From Trifolium pratense (taxonomy: Eukaryota; Streptophyta; Magnoliopsida; Fabales; Fabaceae), in the NCBI RefSeq assembly GCF_020283565.1, contig NC_060062.1, positions 6,361,322 to 6,425,321 of the forward strand: 64,000 nucleotides of DNA, given 5' to 3'. This document shows, in pieces, positions 58,387-64,000 of this stretch; positions within the stretch are counted from its first letter, which is position 1, and every line of letters starts with the position of its first letter. The notes beneath the pieces are model-generated. The model did no database searches. It was not told the DNA's origin and saw nothing but the letters and a program-made list of their open reading frames with translations. A program made the translations under genes and the position numbers.

Positions 58387-58400
58387 TGGCATCAAGAGCC
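58387..58400 (+). promoter_or_regulatory. Primer-binding site
   Basis: TGGCATCAAGAGCC, two bases after the 5' LTR, resembles the plant copia site complementary to the 3' end of initiator tRNA-Met (TGGTATCAGAGC) with a substitution and an inserted base. Confidence 0.6.
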
Positions 58401-58492
58401 TGGTTCAATCACAGGACAAGAGTGAATTGTGAAGGAATCAAGTGGAGAAACACAAAGTGAAGCTGTGTAGATTGATTTCTTGAAAATTCAAG

Positions 58493-61400
58493 ATGAACAC
58501 CCAAGGTTTTGGTACAAACATTCTGATTCTTGATGGAAAGAATTGGGATAGATGGAGTGCAGTGATGAAGTCCTTATTTGGAGCACAAGAGTGTCTTGAG
58601 GTAGTGGTGAATGGATACGATGAGTTGGGAGCAAACCCAACCAATGATCAGAGAAACACATACAAAGAAAACAAGAAAAAAGACTGCAAGGCTTTATTCT
58701 ATATCCAGCAGAATTGTGATGCACAGCATTTTGAAAAGATTTCAAAAGCAACTAAGTCCAAAGAAGCTTGGGATATACTCGAGGGTTACCATGATGGTGG
58801 AACCAAGGTCAAGAAAGTGAAATTGCAGGCCTTTAGGAGGCAATATGAGTCTATGGTGATGGAAGAGGATCAAAAAGTAAGTGACTTCTTCTCAAAACTT
58901 CTTGCACTTGTTCATCAAATGCAAAATTGTGGAGAGAATGTCACTGATGAAATGATAGTAGAGAAAGTGCTTAGATCCTTAACTCCAAACTTTGATAATG
59001 TGGTAATAGCTATAGAGTATGTGAAAGATACAGCTACAATGAAAATTGAAGAATTACAAAGTGCTTTGGAAGCACATGAGATTAAAGTTCTCAGTAGGGG
59101 TTCAGAAAAGAAAGAACAACAAGCCTTGCAAGCTCAAACCAACAAGAAAGATGATGGTAACAAGAATTTCAAAAAGAAAGGAAAGGGTAAAGCAAAGTGG
59201 CTCAAGAGTCAAAATTCAAAGTCAGATGACAAAGCTGAAACTTCAAAGGGAGGAGGCAATGTCAAAAGTCAAAACAAGAAGAGGAATTTTGATAAAAGCA
59301 AGGTAAAATGCTATAATTGTGAAAAATTAGGTCATTTTGCTGATGAATGCTGGTATAATAAAGATCAACAAGAAGCTAATGTAGCTGAAGACAATGATGC
59401 TAAGGCAGTGTTGGTAATGGCTACTACTGGTGATGAAACTCACAGAAATGAGGAATGGTTTCTTGATTCAGGCTGCTCAAACCACATGACACCTCATAGA
59501 GAATGGTTGACTAGTTTTGATGCAAGCAAGAAGACTAGCATTAAACTAGCTGACAGTAGTGAACTGGCAGCAGAAGGTACAGGGAAAATTGTGTTCAAAG
59601 GCAAAACAGGCAACACAGTCATCATAGAAGATGTGTTCTATGTCCCTAAGATGAATTGTAATCTCATTAGCATAGGACAATTGGTGCAGAAAGGTTTCTC
59701 AGTGACTATGGAGGACAATTCATTGAAGCTGTTTGATTCAAAAAGGAACTTAGTGTTGAAGTCTCCTCTGGCAAAGAATAGAACATACAGATGCAAGATT
59801 CCAAGTGATAGTGTGATGTGTTTGTCTTCAAATATAAGTGAACCAGTTGAAGAAATATGGCACAAAAGGTATGGACACTTGAACTATAGAAGTTTAAGAG
59901 ATTTAAATTCTAAAGAACTTGTATATGGCTTGCCTAAGATCAGTGTGAAGCATGCTATATGTGATATCTGCATAAAGAGCAAGCAAAGCAGATTACCTTT
60001 TGTGAAGGAGATGGCTAAGAGAGCAAATGCAGCCTTAGAAGTGATTCATTCAGACATTTGTGGTCCCTTTGAAGTGCAGTCATTGGGAGGAAGCAAATAC
60101 TTCATTACATTTGTAGATGAATTCACTAGAATGATGTGGATATTCACCATAAAGCTGAAGAGTGAAGCTTTATCAGTGTTCAAAAGTCTTAAAGTTTTAA
60201 TTGAGAAGGAGAGTGAGAAATCAATTAAAATTTTAAGAACTGATGGTGGAGGTGAATACACTTCAAAAAATTTTGAAGATTACTGCAAAAGTCAGGGTAT
60301 AACTCATGAGGTTACAGCTCCTTACACACCACAACACAATGGACTAGCAGAAAGAAGGAATAGAACATTGCTGAATATGGCTAGGAGCATGATTAAGCAG
60401 AAGTGCCTGCCACACAAGTTCTGGGGTGAAGCAGTCACTACTGCTGCTTACATCTTGAACAAGTGTCCTACCAAGAAGCTGAAATCAGTACCTGAAGAGG
60501 CTTGGTATGGAAGAAAACCAAGTGTGAAGCACCTCAGAGTGTTTGGTTCACTATGTTACAAGCATGTGCCAGATGCTAGAAGAACCAAACTTGAAGACAA
60601 AAGTGAAATAATGATACTTATAGGGTATCATCCAACTGGTGCTTACAAGCTATACAACCCTGTCACTCAGAAAGTTCATTTCAGTAGAGATGTAATTGTG
60701 AATGAAAATGAGAAGTGGAAATGGGAGGAAGAGCCAGTGTATAGCAGTGAATCACAGTCAACATTCATTTATCCAAATTCAAGTGATGAATCAGATGGAG
60801 GTGAAAACTATGATGAAGGTGAAACAGTCAATGATGTTGATCAAATTCAAGGTGCAGAGACCAACAGTGATATGAATCTCTCAAGTGATGATGATGACAG
60901 GATTCATATGGTTGGAAGAACTCAGAGAACAAAACGTGTACCTGCTAGATTGAAAGACTGTGAAGTAATTCAAGACAATGCAGTGAATAATGAGGGTGAC
61001 CTCATTCATTTTGCATTACTAGCTGATTCTGAACCAGTAAATTTCAAAGATGCTTTGAAAAGCAATGTGTGGAAGAAGGCTATGGAAGAGGAGCTTAAGT
61101 CAATTGAGAAAAATCAGACTTGGAAGCTAGTTGCCTTGCCAGACAAGAAAAAGAGAATTGATGTGAAATGGGTGTTCAAAGTGAAACTGAACCCTGATGG
61201 CACAATTTCAAAGCATAAAGCAAGGTTAGTGGCTAGAGGTTTCTTACAGAAACATGGTATTGACTACAATGAAGTGTTTGCACCAGTTGCTAGGATTGAA
61301 ACTGTGAGGTTGGTAGTAGCACTGGCTTGTAAAAATAGATGGAGAATGTACCATTTGGATGTCAAGTCAGCATTCTTAAATGGTCCATTGGATGAAGAAG

Positions 61401-62569
61401 TATATGTAGCTCAGCCACCAGGTTTTGAAATCAAAGGAAAAGAGGAAATGGTGTACAAACTGTACAAAGCTCTATATGGTTTAAAGCAGGCACCTAGAGC
61501 TTGGAATAAGAGGATTGATCAATTTCTTATTCAGATTGGATTTAAGAAGTGTACAGTGGAATTTGGTGTTTATGTTCAGAATCTCAACAATGAAGATTTG
61601 GTCATAATTTGCTTGTATGTAGATGATCTTCTCATAACTGGTAGTCAAAAACCAGAAATTGAGAAATTGAAAGGCAAGTTAAAGGCTGAATTTGAAATGA
61701 CTGATCTTGGAAAGCTATCATTCTTCCTTGGAATGGAGTTTATTGAAGTGCAAGGTGGAATAGTGATGCATCAACAGAAGTACATCAGTGAACTGCTTGA
61801 TAAGTTTGAAATGACTGAGTGCAAGCCAATTTCAAACCCTTCAGACACAAACTCTAAACTAGATGAATGCAAGGATGAAGAGGGAGTAGATCCTACACTA
61901 TTCAGACAAATGATTGGATCATTGAGGTACTTGTGTAATAGCAGGCCAGATATCTGCTATGCTGTAAGTGTAATCAGCAAATACATGAATAAGCCTAAGA
62001 AATCTCACATGAATGCAGCAAGGAGAATTTTTAGGTATGTAAAAGGTACAATGAGGTATGGATTGCTATTTCCTACTGGTTTGAAGAATGATTGTGAAAG
62101 CTTGAGTAGCTATTCTGATTCAGATTGGGGAGGAGATGCAACAGATAGAAGAAGCACATCTGGATATGTGATGCTATACAATGGTGCTGCAATTGCGTGG
62201 TGTACCAAGAAGCAGCCAGTGACTGCTCTATCAACATGTGAAGCTGAATATATTGCTGGCACTTTTGCTACTTGCCAAATGGTTTGGCTTGACTCTGTGC
62301 TAAGGGAACTAAAGTGTGAACTGCAGAAGCCTTTGAAGCTTATGATTGACAACAAGTCTGCAATCAATTTGGCAAAGAATCCAGTTTCACATGGAAGAAG
62401 CAAACACATTGAGACAAGGTTCCACTTCATAAGAGAGCAAGTTATGAATGGAAACATTGTATTAGTGTACTGTCCTACAGAGATTCAGCTTGCAGATGGT
62501 TTCACAAAATCTGTGAAACTTGACAGATTTGAGTTTCTAAGAGAGAAGTTAGGACTTGTTAGTGCTTAG
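58493..62569 (+). CDS. Copia gag-pol polyprotein, intact, TNT1-94-like
   Basis: A 1358-residue polyprotein. Gag occupies about residues 1-260 ([20 protein letters not shown]). The zinc knuckle [14 protein letters not shown] is C273-C286. The aspartic protease site is [14 protein letters not shown] with D325. A pre-integrase HHCC-like region ([13 protein letters not shown] ... CDICIKSKQ) precedes the integrase, whose catalytic residues are D521 (HSDICGPF), D584 (RTDGGGEY) and E620 (LAERRN), a D-D-35-E spacing. Reverse transcriptase has LYVDDLL with YVDD at 1042-1045. Ribonuclease H has [10 protein letters not shown] (about 1207-1216) and [11 protein letters not shown]. No stop or frameshift occurs. 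The start is the first ATG after the 5' LTR that opens the frame. Gag and pol are in one frame as usual for copia elements. All catalytic residues that I can place are present. Confidence 0.95.
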   Translation: MNTQGFGTNILILDGKNWDRWSAVMKSLFGAQECLEVVVNGYDELGANPTNDQRNTYKENKKKDCKALFYIQQNCDAQHFEKISKATKSKEAWDILEGYHDGGTKVKKVKLQAFRRQYESMVMEEDQKVSDFFSKLLALVHQMQNCGENVTDEMIVEKVLRSLTPNFDNVVIAIEYVKDTATMKIEELQSALEAHEIKVLSRGSEKKEQQALQAQTNKKDDGNKNFKKKGKGKAKWLKSQNSKSDDKAETSKGGGNVKSQNKKRNFDKSKVKCYNCEKLGHFADECWYNKDQQEANVAEDNDAKAVLVMATTGDETHRNEEWFLDSGCSNHMTPHREWLTSFDASKKTSIKLADSSELAAEGTGKIVFKGKTGNTVIIEDVFYVPKMNCNLISIGQLVQKGFSVTMEDNSLKLFDSKRNLVLKSPLAKNRTYRCKIPSDSVMCLSSNISEPVEEIWHKRYGHLNYRSLRDLNSKELVYGLPKISVKHAICDICIKSKQSRLPFVKEMAKRANAALEVIHSDICGPFEVQSLGGSKYFITFVDEFTRMMWIFTIKLKSEALSVFKSLKVLIEKESEKSIKILRTDGGGEYTSKNFEDYCKSQGITHEVTAPYTPQHNGLAERRNRTLLNMARSMIKQKCLPHKFWGEAVTTAAYILNKCPTKKLKSVPEEAWYGRKPSVKHLRVFGSLCYKHVPDARRTKLEDKSEIMILIGYHPTGAYKLYNPVTQKVHFSRDVIVNENEKWKWEEEPVYSSESQSTFIYPNSSDESDGGENYDEGETVNDVDQIQGAETNSDMNLSSDDDDRIHMVGRTQRTKRVPARLKDCEVIQDNAVNNEGDLIHFALLADSEPVNFKDALKSNVWKKAMEEELKSIEKNQTWKLVALPDKKKRIDVKWVFKVKLNPDGTISKHKARLVARGFLQKHGIDYNEVFAPVARIETVRLVVALACKNRWRMYHLDVKSAFLNGPLDEEVYVAQPPGFEIKGKEEMVYKLYKALYGLKQAPRAWNKRIDQFLIQIGFKKCTVEFGVYVQNLNNEDLVIICLYVDDLLITGSQKPEIEKLKGKLKAEFEMTDLGKLSFFLGMEFIEVQGGIVMHQQKYISELLDKFEMTECKPISNPSDTNSKLDECKDEEGVDPTLFRQMIGSLRYLCNSRPDICYAVSVISKYMNKPKKSHMNAARRIFRYVKGTMRYGLLFPTGLKNDCESLSSYSDSDWGGDATDRRSTSGYVMLYNGAAIAWCTKKQPVTALSTCEAEYIAGTFATCQMVWLDSVLRELKCELQKPLKLMIDNKSAINLAKNPVSHGRSKHIETRFHFIREQVMNGNIVLVYCPTEIQLADGFTKSVKLDRFEFLREKLGLVSA

Positions 62570-62591
62570 CCAACTTTGAATTAAGAGGGAG

Positions 62592-63020
62592 TGATGGAAT
62601 ATACTAATTCATCAGTTAGCTAAGTAGTTAGAAGTCAGTTTGTTTTGTTTGATCCTAGGTAGTTAGTTGGTTAGTCTAACTATCAAAAGTTGTTAGGAAT
62701 TAGTTAGGCCAAAGGTAGTTACTTGTAGCTTAAGTAACAAGTATAAATACACCTTAGTGTATCAATTGTAATAATAACTTTTTGGCCCCTATTGTGGATG
62801 AATAAAAATTCTATTCTTTCTCTTATCCTCTGATCAATTCTTGTGATTCATTGTTAAGAAATTCTGTTCATCTTGTTCATATGCAGTCTTGCAGAAAATC
62901 TGCATTCTTGCTCATAGTCAAGCCTGCGTGCCTGACTGAGCATTAGGCCTAAGCCTGCGCGCCTGTGTGCCTGTGCCTGTGACTTGTAAATCAAGCATTC
63001 TTGCTTCTGCTGCGCCAACA
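62592..63020 (+). repeat. 3' LTR of the young copia element
   Basis: Same length and, as far as can be read by eye, the same sequence as the 5' LTR. It follows the purine tract ending at 62591. Confidence 0.93.
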
Positions 63021-63025
63021 GAAAC

Positions 63026-64000
63026 ATGGATTGAGTTTGTGAAAAAGACAAATAATTTTGAGCTTATTACAAAAGATTTGAATACTTAGTATCATGATAT
63101 TTTTATTATATAATATTTTATCTAAATCAGTTTCTTTTAAATCAAACTCAATCTTAAAATTACGACCTATAAATATGACAAAAGTCTTGGTAGAATCTTA
63201 GGACGATATTTTCATTATCTTTGAGATTCTTTCTTATTTCTCACCTCCTTGTTGTATAATACATTCTAAATAAGGAGGATAATTTTCTTGTTAACATAAA
63301 GCAGTATTAAGATAGTTAGGGATTCATTGATATGTCCTGGTGTGATTGAAGGAATCGTAATTCAATCTTGTACAAGAAAAATTAATTTTTTATTTTACAC
63401 AAAAGAGAAAAAACAATGAGAAACATGCAAGGGGAATGAGAAACATATCAATAGGAGGTCATACAGAACAACGAGTTTTGAAGAGGCTGCGAAATTCTCT
63501 TCACGAAGTGTGTAGGTCAACTCGACATCTCAATCCAAAAGAAGAAGATAGTGATGGCTGAGATGAGACTACTATAATGATCAATCACATGAGATGCACT
63601 TAAGAAGCATGCAACCTTCCTATAACCAAACTAAAATCTCACCATAGTTGGAGTCCATGAAAAATACACAAGTCACCATTATTGCCATAATAACTATGAA
63701 GAAAATCACCAAGATGATCACGGGTGAGACTTACAAACCCCTCAACACCAAAATTAGAATACACTACCAACCACGTTCAAAGCAACAATCCCCTCTAAAG
63801 ATTGATACTAAGAGACGATCCTCTTAAATAGATTGCGCGCATATGCTAATTCTCTCTTTGTGTGTGCGCGCGCACGCCTGTGTTTTTTTTTTTTTTTGGT
63901 TTAAATATAACACCTCATTTTTCATTAGGTATATTGCTTACCTTAAAAGAGTGTGTTTGAGATCAATAATTATCCTACTTATTTGCTCTAAATGATAATT
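63026..64000. other. Intergenic DNA at the right end
   Basis: The first 70 bp match the stretch at 51630-51745. From 63420 to 63830 the DNA is less AT-rich, reads like a decayed retroelement in antisense, but has no motif I can name. At 63859-63876 there is an 18-bp alternating TG/CG/CA tract, followed by a T run. Confidence 0.35.

Larger units (their letters stand above)
57956..63020 (+). mobile_element. Complete Ty1/copia retrotransposon, very young
   Basis: A 5065-bp element with two 429-bp LTRs (57956-58384 and 62592-63020) that I could not tell apart by eye. Each begins TGATGGAATATAC and ends CTGCGCCAACA. GAAAC is duplicated at 57951-57955 and 63021-63025, the 5-bp length usual for this superfamily. 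A primer-binding-like TGGCATCAAGAGCC follows the 5' LTR at 58387, and a purine tract AAGAGGGAG precedes the 3' LTR. The single polyprotein frame is uninterrupted. All parts needed for an autonomous element are present, so it may be or may recently have been active. Confidence 0.95.

Noticed and set aside
1..64000. CRISPR arrays, bacterial operons, riboswitches, attachment sites
   Set aside because: None seen; the window is plant nuclear DNA and the short repeats are transposon ends or low-complexity DNA.

Overview
The window is plant nuclear DNA: AT-rich, with intron-bearing genes (GT..AG introns) and a dense load of LTR retrotransposons, LINEs, SINE-like units, a Helitron relic and foldback MITEs. 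Encoded families (ETO1, plant reticulon, DUF688, plant GILT, plant mobile domain) are those of a dicot. The gag, LINE and MITE flavours resemble those of papilionoid legumes such as Medicago or Trifolium; the genus is an inference. No bacterial, organellar or CRISPR sequence was seen.

Layout. 1-4003: a plant mobile domain (PMD) gene on the minus strand, running off the left edge, followed by what looks like the 3' LTR of a Ty3/gypsy-type element in the opposite orientation. 4159-7584: two tandem GILT thiol-reductase genes; the LTR element abuts the remaining 3' exons of the first, and the second is complete. 7600-10900: AT-rich DNA with a foldback element, a gag fragment and a frameshifted fragment copied from the nearby ETO1 gene. 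10905-17019: a DUF688 gene and a four-exon ETO1 gene, both minus. 19129-22131: a four-exon reticulon gene (minus). 24410-25778: LINE remnant. 26246-37594: an inverted pair of ataxin-3/Josephin deubiquitinase genes (A on minus, B on plus) with a broken second reticulon copy between them. 37954-40908: two MITEs and a LINE remnant. 41151-44193: an eight-exon OTU-type deubiquitinase (minus). 45307-48040: degenerate Ty1/copia element. 48160-56850: accessory DNA with MITEs, short retroposons, a Helitron helicase relic and a foldback locus at 49476-50325 carrying ataxin-3 fragments in both arms. 57956-63020: a complete Ty1/copia element with apparently identical 429-bp LTRs, a 5-bp target duplication and one uninterrupted 1358-codon polyprotein.

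How it fits together. Four host genes act in ubiquitin pathways: ETO1 (CUL3 adaptor acting on ACC synthases), two Josephin deubiquitinases and one OTU deubiquitinase. A reticulon-Josephin block seems to have been duplicated; one reticulon copy then decayed and the Josephin copies came to lie in opposite orientation. The most unusual structure is the 49476-50325 foldback. Its left arm matches Josephin copy B and its right arm copy A at sites where they differ, so a transcript would form a long hairpin matching both neighbouring genes. Exon borders were placed by eye from splice consensus, reading frame and comparison between paralogues in the window.
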